This document shows positions 30,101 to 45,100 of a stretch of 64,000 nt of DNA, piece after piece. Position numbers and translations under genes: made by a program. Under the pieces are notes generated by a model, which made no database searches, was not told the origin of the DNA, and saw only the letters and a list, made by a program, of their open reading frames with translations. Origin of the DNA: Mytilisepta virgata (taxonomy: Eukaryota > Mollusca > Bivalvia > Mytilida > Mytilidae); the NCBI GenBank assembly GCA_028015205.1, contig CM051514.1, positions 3,596,001 to 3,660,000 on the forward strand, written 5' to 3'. The stretch's first letter is position 1. Every line of letters starts with the position of its first letter.

Positions 30101-33100
30101 CTTTGAAAGGAAAGAAATGATTTTTTTTTGTGATGGGTGTTAGCAGTTGTATGAAAGTTATATACGTCTGTTTATTGGATGTTAATATTGATTGGATAAT
30201 TTAAGTATTATAGTGGTATAATTTCATTTTTTATCAGTTTCAACGTTAAAAACATCAACTGCAGAAGTACAAAGTGAAGTATCTACAGGAACTCCACAGG
30301 TTACGACTAAAGGTAAGAGAAATTACAATTTGGTTCCAATATGTTCATGCCAATGAAGGATGCATAATTCTGTTCTCCTCGAGGACAAAACACAATTGGA
30401 AATTTTGAATTTGTGATGCATGGATTATTTTGTAGAATATGTGTCCTTAAATTTATTTGATCTAACGTAATGTTTACGCACAGAATGCTTTATACACTTG
30501 ATTATTTGCAGTAAATTATGAAAATAACTTAAATAAATATATAATGATTACATAATCATGTTTTGAAATTTGATTTTATAACCCTGGTACTTATGTATTT
30601 TATTTGTTTGGTAACTGATAATCTGAAATGTCTATCTGTTTTGTTCTTACAACAGCAACGGCAGAAAGGACCTCTCCAGTTACAGGAACTTCTGTAACAC
30701 CAGGAATCACTGCCACAGGTAAGATTAGTTTCCATTTTTTCCACCACGAATTCGTTTACGTCAAATTTGAAGGCATTGCTTAAGAAATTGGCAATTTCAG
30801 TCAAATGTGCATACATGCGAAATGATTCTTGGGTAAATTACTATTGCCATTTCCTAATAATGTTAAAGCTTTATTCCTTTATATTTTAAAGAAACATCTA
30901 CTAAAGAATTTTCTGGTGATTTGGATTTTAGCAATACAATGGCATAATTGGTGATGCCAAAAATCAAATATTAGCCATGTCTTAAAACTTTTCAATTTAA
31001 AAATGGACACTTTTGGTCAGGTTTAACAATATGAATTAATATGATTTTTTTATTGAAGGAGTGTCAACAACAACACCAGTTTGTCAGATATCAAATGGAA
31101 TGGACTCTGTCAGTACAATACCATCCAGTCAAATTACTATTAATGACAAAACGTCAAATGTTGATGACCTACGACCAACATCTGACACGCCTTTGGAAAG
31201 TTCTGAAGCAACGGTGATCATCGAATATACACCATCAACGACAGTACCTGTAAAAGAAGTGGAGTTGGTATCCACTGAGAACATCAAGTCTTACACCGTC
31301 AAATTTAATAATGAAGATGGTAGCGTTACCACCAGACAAGTAAGTGTAAACTTTTCACATGCCAATACAAGGGGGACTTTATGTAGATACAAATGGTATT
31401 TATTATAATTGTGTTAGAAATATATACACGTGAAGGTTTCATTGTAATGCAAGAATATTTGTCGTCCTTCACTCGTTGAATAATATATTCCTCTGATTGC
31501 AGGTAGATGTTGGTGACAGTGCAACCAATGTTGGAACACAGCCTGATGTGAAGAAAGTAGAGATAATAATAACACCAGCTGATAAGACAGACTCTCACAA
31601 ACCAGTTAAGCTTCAACTCGGCATCCATGCTTGTTTTGAAATCGGTAAGTAGCGTGATAGTTGAAAATATAATCTAAAAATCAAACGATACTTTTGTAAA
31701 TCAAAGTAAAAACTAATCTGTATATCAATTTTTGCGGAGAATTATTATTTTACATTAGGCATAAGTTTTATTTCAAAAGAAATTTGAGATTCTTGTTTGT
31801 TAAAATAATTAATAGATTATTATTTATGTAAAACATTGTTTCTATTACAAACATTTTTTTCATTTTAAGGAAGCACAACAACGATTCCATCAACAGTGAC
31901 AGTTCCAGGGACATTATCTACGACTGTTTCAAAAACAACGGGAGTATCATCAACTCATACTGTAACACCATCAATGGTGTCAACGAAACCATCAAGCACC
32001 GTTGAAGGTAATATTAGCCGGAAAAACATGTAGTCCATATATAATCTAGAAGGAAGAAATCATTTTATATTAACCTCGTTAGTTTGATGCGATTTGTTTC
32101 AAGTTTCATTTTCTGATAACATGATTAAAGTAAAGGCGTTTTTTGAAAGGAAAGAAATGATTTTTTTTTGTGATGGGTGTTAGCAGTTGTATGAAAGTTA
32201 TATACGTCTGTTAATTGGATGTTAATATTGATTGGATATTTAAGTATTATAGTGGTATAATTTCATATTTTATCAGTTTCAACGTTAAAAACATCAACTG
32301 CAGAAGTAGGAACTGAAGTATCTACAGGAACTCCACAGGTTACGACTAAAGGTAAGAGAAATTACAATTTGGTTTCAATATGTTCATGTCCAATGAAGGA
32401 TGCATAATTCTCTTCTCCTCGAGGACAAAACACAACTGGAAATTTTGAATTTGTGATGCATGGATTATTTTGTAGAATATGTGTCCTTAAATTTATTTGA
32501 TCTAACGTAATGTTTACGCACAGAATGCTTTACACACTTGATTATTTGCAGTAAATTATGAAAATAACTTAAATAAATATATAATGATTACATAATCATG
32601 TTTTGAACTTTGATTTTATAATCCTGGTACTGATGTATTTTATTTGTTTGGTAACTGATAATCTGAAATGTCTATCTGTTTTGTTCTTACAACAGCAACG
32701 GCAGAAAGGACCTCTCCAGTTACAGGAACTTCTGTAACACCAGGAATCACTGCCACAGGTAAGATTAGTTTCCATTTTTTCCACCACGAATTCGTTTACG
32801 TCAAATTTGAAGGCATTGCTTAAGAAATTGGCAATTTCAGTCAAATGTGCATACATGCGAAATGATTCTTGGGTAAATTACTATTGCCATTTCCTAATAA
32901 TGCTAAAGCTTTATTCGTTTATATTTTAAAGAAACATCTACTAAAGAATTTTCTGGTGATTTGGATTTTAGCAATACAATGGCATAATTGGTGATGCCAA
33001 AAATCAAATATTAGCCATGTCTTAAAACTTTTCAATTTAAAAATGGACACTTTTGGTCAGGTTTAACAATATGAATTAATATGATTTTTTTATTGAAGGA

Positions 33101-36100
33101 GTGTCAACAACAACACCAGTTTGTCAGATATCAAATGGAATGGACTCTGTCAGTACAATACCATCCAGTCAAATTACTATTAATGACAAAACGGCAAATG
33201 TTGATGACCTACGACCAACATCTGACACGCCTTTGGAAAGTTCTGAAGCAACGGTGATCATCGAATATACACCATCAACGACAGTACCTGTAAAAGAAGT
33301 GGAGTTGGTATCCACTGAGAACATCAAGTCTTACACCGTCAAATTTTATAATGAAGATGGTAGCGTTACCACCAGACAAGTAAGTGTAAACTTTTCATAT
33401 GCCAATACAAGGTGGACTTTATGTAGATACAAATGGTATTTATTATAATTGTGTTAGAAATATATACACGTGAAGGTTTCATTGTAATGCAAGAATATTT
33501 GTCGTCCTTCACTCGTTAAATAATATATTCCTCTGATTGCAGGTAGATGTTGGTGACAGTGCAACCAATGTTGGAACACAGCCTGATGTCAAGAAAGTAG
33601 AGATAATAATAACACCAGCTGATAAGACAGACTCTTACAAACCAGTTAAGCTTCAACTCGGCATCCATGCTTGTTTTGAAATCGGTAAGTAGCGTGATAG
33701 TTGAAAATATAATCTAAAAATCAAACGATACTTTTGTAAATCAAAGTAAAAACAAATCTGTATATCAATTTTTGCGGAGAATTATTATTTTACATTAGGC
33801 ATAAGTTTTATTTCAAAAGAAATTTGAGATTCTTGGTTGGTAAAATAATTAATAGATTATTATTTATGTAAAACATTGTTTCTATTATAAATATTTTTTC
33901 CATTTTAAGGAAGCACAACAACGATTCCATCAACAGTGACAGTTCCAGGGACATTATCTACGACTGTTTCAAAAACAACGGGAGTATCATCAACTCATAC
34001 TGTAACACCATCAATGGTGTCAACGAAACCATCAAGCACCGTTGAAGGTAATATTAGCCGGAAAAACATGTAGTCCATATATAATCTAGAAGGAAGAAAT
34101 CATTTTATATTAACCTCGTTAGTTTGATGCGATTTGTTTCAAGTTTCATTTTCTGATAACATGATTAAAGTAAAGGCGTTTTTTGAAAGGAAAGAAATGA
34201 TTTTTTTTTGTGATGGGTGTTAGCAGTTGTATGAAAGTTATATACGTCTGTTAATTGGATGTTAATATTGATTGGATATTTAAGTATTATAGTGGTATAA
34301 TTTCATTTTTTATCAGTTTCAACGTTAAAAACATCAACTGCAGAAGTAGGAACTGAAGTATCTACAGGAACTCCACAGGTTACGACTAAAGGTAAGAGAA
34401 ATTACAATTTGGTTTCAATATGTTCATGTCCAATGAAGGATGCATAATTCTCTTCTCTTCGAGGACAAAATAAAACTGGAAATTTTGAATTTGTGATGCA
34501 TGGATTATTTTGTAGAATATGTGTCCTTAAATTTATTTGATCTAACGTAATGTTTACGCACAGAATGCTTTACACACTTGATTATTTGCAGTAAATTATG
34601 AAAATAACTTAAATAAATATATAATGATTACATAATCATGTTTTGAACTTTGATTTTATAACCCTGGTACTGATGTATTTTATTTGTTTGGTAACTGATA
34701 ATCTGAAATGTCTATCTGTTTTGTTCTTACAACAGCAACGGCAGAAAGGACCTCTCCAGTTACAGGAACTTCTGTTACACCAGGAATCACTGCCACAGGT
34801 AAGATTAGTTTCAATTTTTTTCCACCACGAATTCGTTTACGTCAAATTTGAAGGCATTGCTTAAGAAATTGGCAATTTCAGTCAAATGTGCATACATGCG
34901 AAATGATTCTTGGGTAAATTACTATTGCCATTTCCTAATAATGCTAAAGCTTTATTCGTTTATATTTTAAAGAAACATCTACTAAAGAATTTTCTGGTGA
35001 TTTGGATTTTAGCAATACAATGGCATAATTGGTGATGCCAAAAATCAAATATTAGCCATGTCTTAAAACTTTTCAATTTAAAAATGGACACTTTTGGTCA
35101 GGTTTAACAATATGAATTAATATGATTTTTTTATTGAAGGAGTGTCAACAACAACACCAGTTTGTCAGATATCAAATGGAATGGACTCTGTCAGTACAAT
35201 ACCATCCAGTCAAATTACTATTAATGACAAAACGGCAAATGTTGATGACCTACGACCAACATCTGACACGCCTTTGGAAAGTTCTGAAGCAACGGTGATC
35301 ATCGAATATACACCATCAACGACAGTACCTGTAAAAGAAGTGGAGTTGGTATCCACTGAGAACATCAAGTCTTACACCGTCAAATTTTATAATGAAGATG
35401 GTAGCGTTACCACCAGACAAGTAAGTGTAAACTTTTCATATGCCAATACAAGGTGGACTTTTTGTAGATACAAATGGTATTTATTATAATTGTGTTAGAA
35501 ATATATACAGGTGAAAGTTTCATTGTAATGCAAGAATATTTGTCGTCCTTCACTCGTTAAATAATATATTCCTCTGATTGCAGGTAGATGTTGGTGACAG
35601 TGCAACCAATGTTGGAACACAGCCTGATGTCAAGAAAGTAGAGATAATAATAACACCAGCTGATAAGACAGACTCTTACAAACCAGTTAAGCTTCAACTC
35701 GGCATCCATGCTTGTTTTGAAATCGGTAAGTAGCGTGATAGTTGAAAATATAATCTAAAAATCAAACGATACTTTTGTAAATCAAAGTAAAAACAAATCT
35801 GTATATCAATTTTTGCGGAGAATTATTATTTTACATTAGGCATAGGTTTTATTTCAAAAGAAATTTGAGATTCTTGTTTGTTAAAATAATTAATAGATTA
35901 TTATTTATGTAAAACATTGTTTCTATTACAAACATTTTTTTCATTTTAAGGAAGCACAACAACGATTCCATCAACAGTGACAGTTCCAGGGACATTATCT
36001 ACGACTGTTTCAAAAACAACGGGAGTATCATCAACTCATACTGTAACACCATCAATGGTGTCAACGAAACCATCAAGCACCGTTGAAGGTAATATTAGCC

Positions 36101-39100
36101 GGAAAAACATGTAGTCCATATATAATCTAGAAGGAAGAAATCATTTTATATTAACCTCGTTAGTTTGATGCGATTTGTTTCAAGTTTCATTTTCTGATAA
36201 CATGATTAAAGTAAAGGCGTTTTTTGAAAGGAAAGAAATGATTTTTTTTTGTGATGGGTGTTAGCAGTTGTATGAAAGTTATATACGTCTGTTAATTGGA
36301 TGTTAATATTGATTGGATATTTAAGTATTATAGTGGTATAATTTCATTTTTTATCAGTTTCAACGTTAAAAACATCAACTGCAGAAGTAGGAACTGAAGT
36401 ATCTACAGGAACTCCACAGGTTACGACTAAAGGTAAGAGAAATTACAATTTGGTTTCAATATGTTCATGTCCAATGAAGGATGCATAATTCTCTTCTCCT
36501 CGAGGACAAAACACAACTGGAAATTTTGAATTTGTGATGCATGGATTATTTTGTAGAATATGTGTCCTTAAATTTATTTGATCTAACGTAATGTTTACGC
36601 ACAGAATGCTTTACACACTTGATTATTTGCAGTAAATTATGAAAATAACTTAAATAAATATATAATGATTACATAATCATGTTTTGAACTTTGATTTTAT
36701 AATCCTGGTACTGATGTATTTTATTTGTTTGGTAACTGATAATCTGAAATGTCTATCTGTTTTGTTCTTACAACAGCAACGGCAGAAAGGACCTCTCCAG
36801 TTACAGGAACTTCTGTAACACCAGGAATCACTGCCACAGGTAAGATTAGTTTCCATTTTTTCCACCACGAATTCGTTTACGTCAAATTTGAAGGCATTGC
36901 TTAAGAAATTGGCAATTTCAGTCAAATGTGCATACATGCGAAATGATTCTTGGGTAAATTACTATTGCCATTTCCTAATAATGCTAAAGCTTTATTCGTT
37001 TATATTTTAAAGAAACATCTACTAAAGAATTTTCTGGTGATTTGGATTTTAGCAATACAATGGCATAATTGGTGATGCCAAAAATCAAATATTAGCCATG
37101 TCTTAAAACTTTTCAATTTAAAAATGGACACTTTTGGTCAGGTTTAACAATATGAATTAATATGATTTTTTTATTGAAGGAGTGTCAACAACAACACCAG
37201 TTTGTCAGATATCAAATGGAATGGACTCTGTCAGTACAATACCATCCAGTCAAATTACTATTAATGACAAAACGGCAAATGTTGATGACCTACGACCAAC
37301 ATCTGACACGCCTTTGGAAAGTTCTGAAGCAACGGTGATCATCGAATATACACCATCAACGACAGTACCTGTAAAAGAAGTGGAGTTGGTATCCACTGAG
37401 AACATCAAGTCTTACACCGTCAAATTTTATAATGAAGATGGTAGCGTTACCACCAGACAAGTAAGTGTAAACTTTTCATATGCCAATACAAGGTGGACTT
37501 TATGTAGATACAAATGGTATTTATTATAATTGTGTTAGAAATATATACACGTGAAGGTTTCATTGTAATGCAAGAATATTTGTCGTCCTTCACTCGTTAA
37601 ATAATATATTCCTCTGATTGCAGGTAGATGTTGGTGACAGTGCAACCAATGTTGGAACACAGCCTGATGTCAAGAAAGTAGAGATAATAATAACACCAGC
37701 TGATAAGACAGACTCTTACAAACCAGTTAAGCTTCAACTCGGCATCCATGCTTGTTTTGAAATCGGTAAGTAGCGTGATAGTTGAAAATATAATCTAAAA
37801 ATCAAACGATACTTTTGTAAATCAAAGTAAAAACAAATCTGTATATCAATTTTTGCGGAGAATTATTATTTTACATTAGGCATAAGTTTTATTTCAAAAG
37901 AAATTTGAGATTCTTGGTTGGTAAAATAATTAATAGATTATTATTTATGTAAAACATTGTTTCTATTATAAATATTTTTTCCATTTTAAGGAAGCACAAC
38001 AACGATTCCATCAACAGTGACAGTTCCAGGGACATTATCTACGACTGTTTCAAAAACAACGGGAGTATCATCAACTCATACTGTAACACCATCAATGGTG
38101 TCAACGAAACCATCAAGCACCGTTGAAGGTAATATTAGCCGGAAAAACATGTAGTCCATATATAATCTAGAAGGAAGAAATCATTTTATATTAACCTCGT
38201 TAGTTTGATGCGATTTGTTTCAAGTTTCATTTTCTGATAACATGATTAAAGTAAAGGCGTTTTTTGAAAGGAAAGAAATGATTTTTTTTTGTGATGGGTG
38301 TTAGCAGTTGTATGAAAGTTATATACGTCTGTTAATTGGATGTTAATATTGATTGGATATTTAAGTATTATAGTGGTATAATTTCATTTTTTATCAGTTT
38401 CAACGTTAAAAACATCAACTGCAGAAGTAGGAACTGAAGTATCTACAGGAACTCCACAGGTTACGACTAAAGGTAAGAGAAATTACAATTTGGTTTCAAT
38501 ATGTTCATGTCCAATGAAGGATGCATAATTCTCTTCTCTTCGAGGACAAAATAAAACTGGAAATTTTGAATTTGTGATGCATGGATTATTTTGTAGAATA
38601 TGTGTCCTTAAATTTATTTGATCTAACGTAATGTTTACGCACAGAATGCTTTACACACTTGATTATTTGCAGTAAATTATGAAAATAACTTAAATAAATA
38701 TATAATGATTACATAATCATGTTTTGAACTTTGATTTTATAACCCTGGTACTGATGTATTTTATTTGTTTGGTAACTGATAATCTGAAATGTCTATCTGT
38801 TTTGTTCTTACAACAGCAACGGCAGAAAGGACCTCTCCAGTTACAGGAACTTCTGTTACACCAGGAATCACTGCCACAGGTAAGATTAGTTTCAATTTTT
38901 TTCCACCACGAATTCGTTTACGTCAAATTTGAAGGCATTGCTTAAGAAATTGGCAATTTCAGTCAAATGTGCATACATGCGAAATGATTCTTGGGTAAAT
39001 TACTATTGCCATTTCCTAATAATGCTAAAGCTTTATTCGTTTATATTTTAAAGAAACATCTACTAAAGAATTTTCTGGTGATTTGGATTTTAGCAATACA

Positions 39101-42100
39101 ATGGCATAATTGGTGATGCCAAAAATCAAATATTAGCCATGTCTTAAAACTTTTCAATTTAAAAATGGACACTTTTGGTCAGGTTTAACAATATGAATTA
39201 ATATGATTTTTTTATTGAAGGAGTGTCAACAACAACACCAGTTTGTCAGATATCAAATGGAATGGACTCTGTCAGTACAATACCATCCAGTCAAATTACT
39301 ATTAATGACAAAACGGCAAATGTTGATGACCTACGACCAACATCTGACACGCCTTTGGAAAGTTCTGAAGCAACGGTGATCATCGAATATACACCATCAA
39401 CGACAGTACCTGTAAAAGAAGTGGAGTTGGTATCCACTGAGAACATCAAGTCTTACACCGTCAAATTTTATAATGAAGATGGTAGCGTTACCACCAGACA
39501 AGTAAGTGTAAACTTTTCATATGCCAATACAAGGTGGACTTTTTGTAGATACAAATGGTATTTATTATAATTGTGTTAGAAATATATACAGGTGAAAGTT
39601 TCATTGTAATGCAAGAATATTTGTCGTCCTTCACTCGTTAAATAATATATTCCTCTGATTGCAGGTAGATGTTGGTGACAGTGCAACCAATGTTGGAACA
39701 CAGCCTGATGTGAAGAAAGTAGAGATAATAATAACACCAGCTGATAAGACAGACTCTTACAAACCAGTTAAGCTTCAACTCGGCATCCATGCTTGTTTTG
39801 AAATCGGTAAGTAGCGTGATAGTTGAAAATATAATCTAAAAATCAAACGATACTTTTGTAAATCAAAGTAAAAACAAATCTGTATATCAATTTTTGCGGA
39901 GAATTATTATTTTACATTAGGCATAGGTTTTATTTCAAAAGAAATTTGAGATTCTTGTTTGTTAAAATAATTAATAGATTATTATTTATGTAAAACATTG
40001 TTTCTATTACAAACATTTTTTCCATTTTAAGGAAGCACAACAACGATTCCATCAACAGTGACAGTTCCAGGGACATTATCTACGACTGTTTCAAAAACAA
40101 CGGGAGTATCATCAACTCATACTGTAACACCATCAATGGTGTCAACGAAACCATCAAGCACCGTTGAAGGTAATATTAGCCGGAAAAACATGTAGTCCAT
40201 ATATAATCTAGAAGGAAGAAATCATTTTATATTAACCTCGTTAGTTTGATGCGATTTGTTTCAAGTTTCATTTTCTGATAACATGATTAAAGTAAAGGCG
40301 TTTTTTGAAAGGAAAGAAATGATTTTTTTTTGTGATGGGTGTTAGCAGTTGTATGAAAGTTATATACGTCTGTTAATTGGATGTTAATATTGATTGGATA
40401 TTTAAGTATTATAGTGGTATAATTTCATTTTTTATCAGTTTCAACGTTAAAAACATCAACTGCAGAAGTAGGAACTGAAGTATCTACAGGAACTCCACAG
40501 GTTACGACTAAAGGTAAGAGAAATTACAATTTGGTTTCAATATGTTCATGTCCAATGAAGGATGCATAATTCTCTTCTCCTCGAGGACAAAACACAACTG
40601 GAAATTTTGAATTTGTGATGCATGGATTATTTTGTAGAATATGTGTCCTTAAATTTATTTGATCTAACGTAATGTTTACGCACAGAATGCTTTACACACT
40701 TGATTATTTGCAGTAAATTATGAAAATAACTTAAATAAATATATAATGATTACATAATCATGTTTTGAACTTTGATTTTATAACCCTGGTACTGATGTAT
40801 TTTATTTGTTTGGTAACTGATAATCTGAAATGTCTATCTGATTTGTTCTTACAACAGCAACGGCAAAAAGGACCTCTCCAGTTACAGGAACTTCTGTAAC
40901 ACCAGGAATCACTGCCACAGGTAAGATTAGTTTCCATTTTTTCCACCACGAATTCGTTTACGTCAAATTTGAAGGCATTGCTTAAGAAATTGGCAATTTC
41001 AGTCAAATGTGCATACATGCGAAATGATTCTTGGGTAAATTACTATTGCCATTTCCTAATAATGCTAAAGCTTTATTCGTTTATATTTTAAAGAAACATC
41101 TACTAAAGAATTTTCTGGTGATTTGGATTTTAGCAATACAATGGCATAATTGGTGATGCCAAAAATCAAATATTAGCCATGTCTTAAAACTTTTCAATTT
41201 AAAAATGGACACTTTTGGTCAGGTTTAACAATATGAATTAATATGATTTTTTTATTGAAGGAGTGTCAACAACAACACCAGTTTGTCAGATATCAAATGG
41301 AATGGACTCTGTCAGTACAATACCATCCAGTCAAATTACTATTAATGACAAAACGGCAAATGTTGATGACCTACGACCAACATCTGACACGCCTTTGGAA
41401 AGTTCTGAAGCAACGGTGATCATCGAATATACACCATCAACGACAGTACCTGTAAAAGAAGTGGAGTTGGTATCCACTGAGAACATCAAGTCTTACACCG
41501 TCAAATTTTATAATGAAGATGGTAGCGTTACCACCAGACAAGTAAGTGTAAACTTTTCATATGCCAATACAAGGTGGACTTTATGTAGATACAAATGGTA
41601 TTTATTATAATTGTGTTAGAAATATATACACGTGAAGGTTTCATTGTAATGCAAGAATATTTGTCGTCCTTCACTCGTTAAATAATATATTCCTCTGATT
41701 GCAGGTAGATGTTGGTGACAGTGCAACCAATGTTGGAACACAGCCTGATGTGAAGAAAGTAGAGATAATAATAACACCAGCTGATAAGACAGACTCTTAC
41801 AAACCAGTTAAGCTTCAACTCGGCATCCATGCTTGTTTTGAAATCGGTAAGTAGCGTGATAGTTGAAAATATAATCTAAAAATCAAACGATACTTTTGTA
41901 AATCAAAGTAAAAACAAATCTGTATATCAATTTTTGCGGAGAATTATTATTTTACATTAGGCATAAGTTTTATTTCAAAAGAAATTTGAGATTCTTGGTT
42001 GGTAAAATAATTAATAGATTATTATTTATGTAAAACATTGTTTCTATTATAAATATTTTTTCCATTTTAAGGAAGCACAACAACGATTCCATCAACAGTG

Positions 42101-45100
42101 ACAGTTCCAGGGACATTATCTACGACTGTTTCAAAAACAACGGGAGTATCATCAACTCATACTGTAACACCATCAATGGTGTCAACGAAACCATCAAGTA
42201 CCGTTGAAGGTAATATTAGCCGGAAAAACATGTAGTCCATATATAATCTAGAAGGAAGAAATCATTTTATATTAACCTCGTTAGTTTGATGCGATTTGTT
42301 TCAAGTTTCATTTTCTGATAACATGATTAAAGTAAAGGCGTTTTTTGAAAGGAAAGAAATGATTTTTTTTTGTGATGGGTGTTAGCAGTTGTATGAAAGT
42401 TATATACGTCTGTTAATTGGATGTTAATATTGATTGGATATTTAAGTATTATAGTGGTATAATTTCATTTTTTATCAGTTTCAACGTTAAAAACATCAAC
42501 TGCAGAAGTAGGAACTGAAGTATCTACAGGAACTCCACAGGTTACGACTAAAGGTAAGAGAAATTACAATTTGGTTTCAATATGTTCATGTCCAATGAAG
42601 GATGCATAATTCTGTCCTCTTCGAGGACAAAATAAAACTGGAAATTTTGAATTTGTGATGCATGGATTATTTTGTAGAATATGTGTCCTTAAATTTATTT
42701 GATCTAACGTAATGTTTACGCACAGAATGCTTTACACACTTGATTATTTGCAGTAAATTATGAAAATAACTTAAATAAATATATAATGATTACATAATCA
42801 TGTTTTGAACTTTGATTTTATAACCCTGGTACTGATGTATTTTATTTGTTTGGTAACTGATAATCTGAAATGTCTATCTGTTTTGTTCTTACAACAGCAA
42901 CGGCAGAAAGGACCTCTCCAGTTACAGGAACTTCTGTTACACCAGGAATCACTGCCACAGGTAAGATTAGTTTCAATTTTTTTCCACCACGAATTCGTTT
43001 ACGTCAAATTTGAAGGCATTGCTTAAGAAATTGGCAATTTCAGTCAAATGTGCATACATGCGAAATGATTCTTGGGTAAATTACTATTGCCATTTCCTAA
43101 TAATGCTAAAGCTTTATTCGTTTATATTTTAAAGAAACATCTACTAAAGAATTTTCTGGTGATTTGGATTTTAGCAATACAATGGCATAATTGGTGATGC
43201 CAAAAATCAAATATTAGCCATGTCTTAAAACTTTTCAATTTAAAAATGGACACTTTTGGTCAGGTTTAACAATATGAATTAATATGATTTTTTTATTGAA
43301 GGAGTGTCAACAACAACACCAGTTTGTCAGATATCAAATGGAATGGACTCTGTCAGTACAATACCATCCAGTCAAATTACTATTAATGACAAAACGGCAA
43401 ATGTTGATGACCTACGACCAACATCTGACACGCCTTTGGAAAGTTCTGAAGCAACGGTGATCATCGAATATACACCATCAACGACAGTACCTGTAAAAGA
43501 AGTGGAGTTGGTATCCACTGAGAACATCAAGTCTTACACCGTCAAATTTTATAATGAAGATGGTAGCGTTACCACCAGACAAGTAAGTGTAAACTTTTCA
43601 TATGCCAATACAAGGTGGACTTTTTGTAGATACAAATGGTATTTATTATAATTGTGTTAGAAATATATACAGGTGAAAGTTTCATTGTAATGCAAGAATA
43701 TTTGTCGTCCTTCACTCGTTAAATAATATATTCCTCTGATTGCAGGTAGATGTTGGTGACAGTGCAACCAATGTTGGAACACAGCCTGATGTGAAGAAAG
43801 TAGAGATAATAATAACACCAGCTGATAAGACAGACTCTTACAAACCAGTTAAGCTTCAACTCGGCATCCATGCTTGTTTTGAAATCGGTAAGTAGCGTGA
43901 TAGTTGAAAATATAATCTAAAAATCAAACGATACTTTTGTAAATCAAAGTAAAAACAAATCTGTATATCAATTTTTGCGGAGAATTATTATTTTACATTA
44001 GGCATAGGTTTTATTTCAAAAGAAATTTGAGATTCTTGTTTGTTAAAATAATTAATAGATTATTATTTATGTAAAACATTGTTTCTATTACAAACATTTT
44101 TTTCATTTTAAGGAAGCACAACAACGATTCCATCAACAGTGACAGTTCCAGGGACATTATCTACGACTGTTTCAAAAACAACGGGAGTATCATCAACTCA
44201 TACTGTAACACCATCAATGGTGTCAACGAAACCATCAAGCACCGTTGAAGGTAATATTAGCCGGAAAAACATGTAGTCCATATATAATCTAGAAGGAAGA
44301 AATCATTTTATATTAACCTCGTTAGTTTGATGCGATTTGTTTCAAGTTTCATTTTCTGATAACATGATTAAAGTAAAGGCGTTTTTTGAAAGGAAAGAAA
44401 TGATTTTTTTTTGTGATGGGTGTTAGCAGTTGTATGAAAGTTATATACGTCTGTTAATTGGATGTTAATATTGATTGGATATTTAAGTATTATAGTGGTA
44501 TAATTTCATTTTTTATCAGTTTCAACGTTAAAAACATCAACTGCAGAAGTAGGAACTGAAGTATCTACAGGAACTCCACAGGTTACGACTAAAGGTAAGA
44601 GAAATTACAATTTGGTTTCAATATGTTCATGTCCAATGAAGGATGCATAATTCTCTTCTCCTCGAGGACAAAACACAACTGTAAATTTTGAATTTGTGAT
44701 GCATGGATTATTTTGTAGAATATGTGTCCTTAAATTTATTTGATCTAACGTAATGTTTACGCACAGAATGCTTTACACACTTGATTATTTGCAGTAAATT
44801 ATGAAAATAACTTAAATAAATATATAATGATTACATAATCATGTTTTGAACTTTGATTTTATAACCCTGGTACTGATGTATTTTATTTGTTTGGTAACTG
44901 ATAATCTGAAATGTCTATCTGATTTGTTCTTACAACAGCAACGGCAAAAAGGACCTCTCCAGTTACAGGAACTTCTGTAACACCAGGAATCACTGCCACA
45001 GGTAAGATTAGTTTCCATTTTTTCCACCACGAATTCGTTTACGTCAAATTTGAAGGCATTGCTTAAGAAATTGGCAATTTCAGTCAAATGTGCATACATG

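Noticed and set aside
31326..31628. Minus-strand frame of 100 codons opposite exon B and the A/B intron; similar ones at 47737, 51823 and 53850
   Set aside because: Shadow of exon B. It appears only in copies where chance changes remove a stop.
34643..34864. Plus-strand frame of 73 codons spanning the D/E intron and exon E (also 38724, 42805, 46885)
   Set aside because: It reads exon E in the wrong frame, with a Gln/Leu-rich product, and crosses both splice sites.
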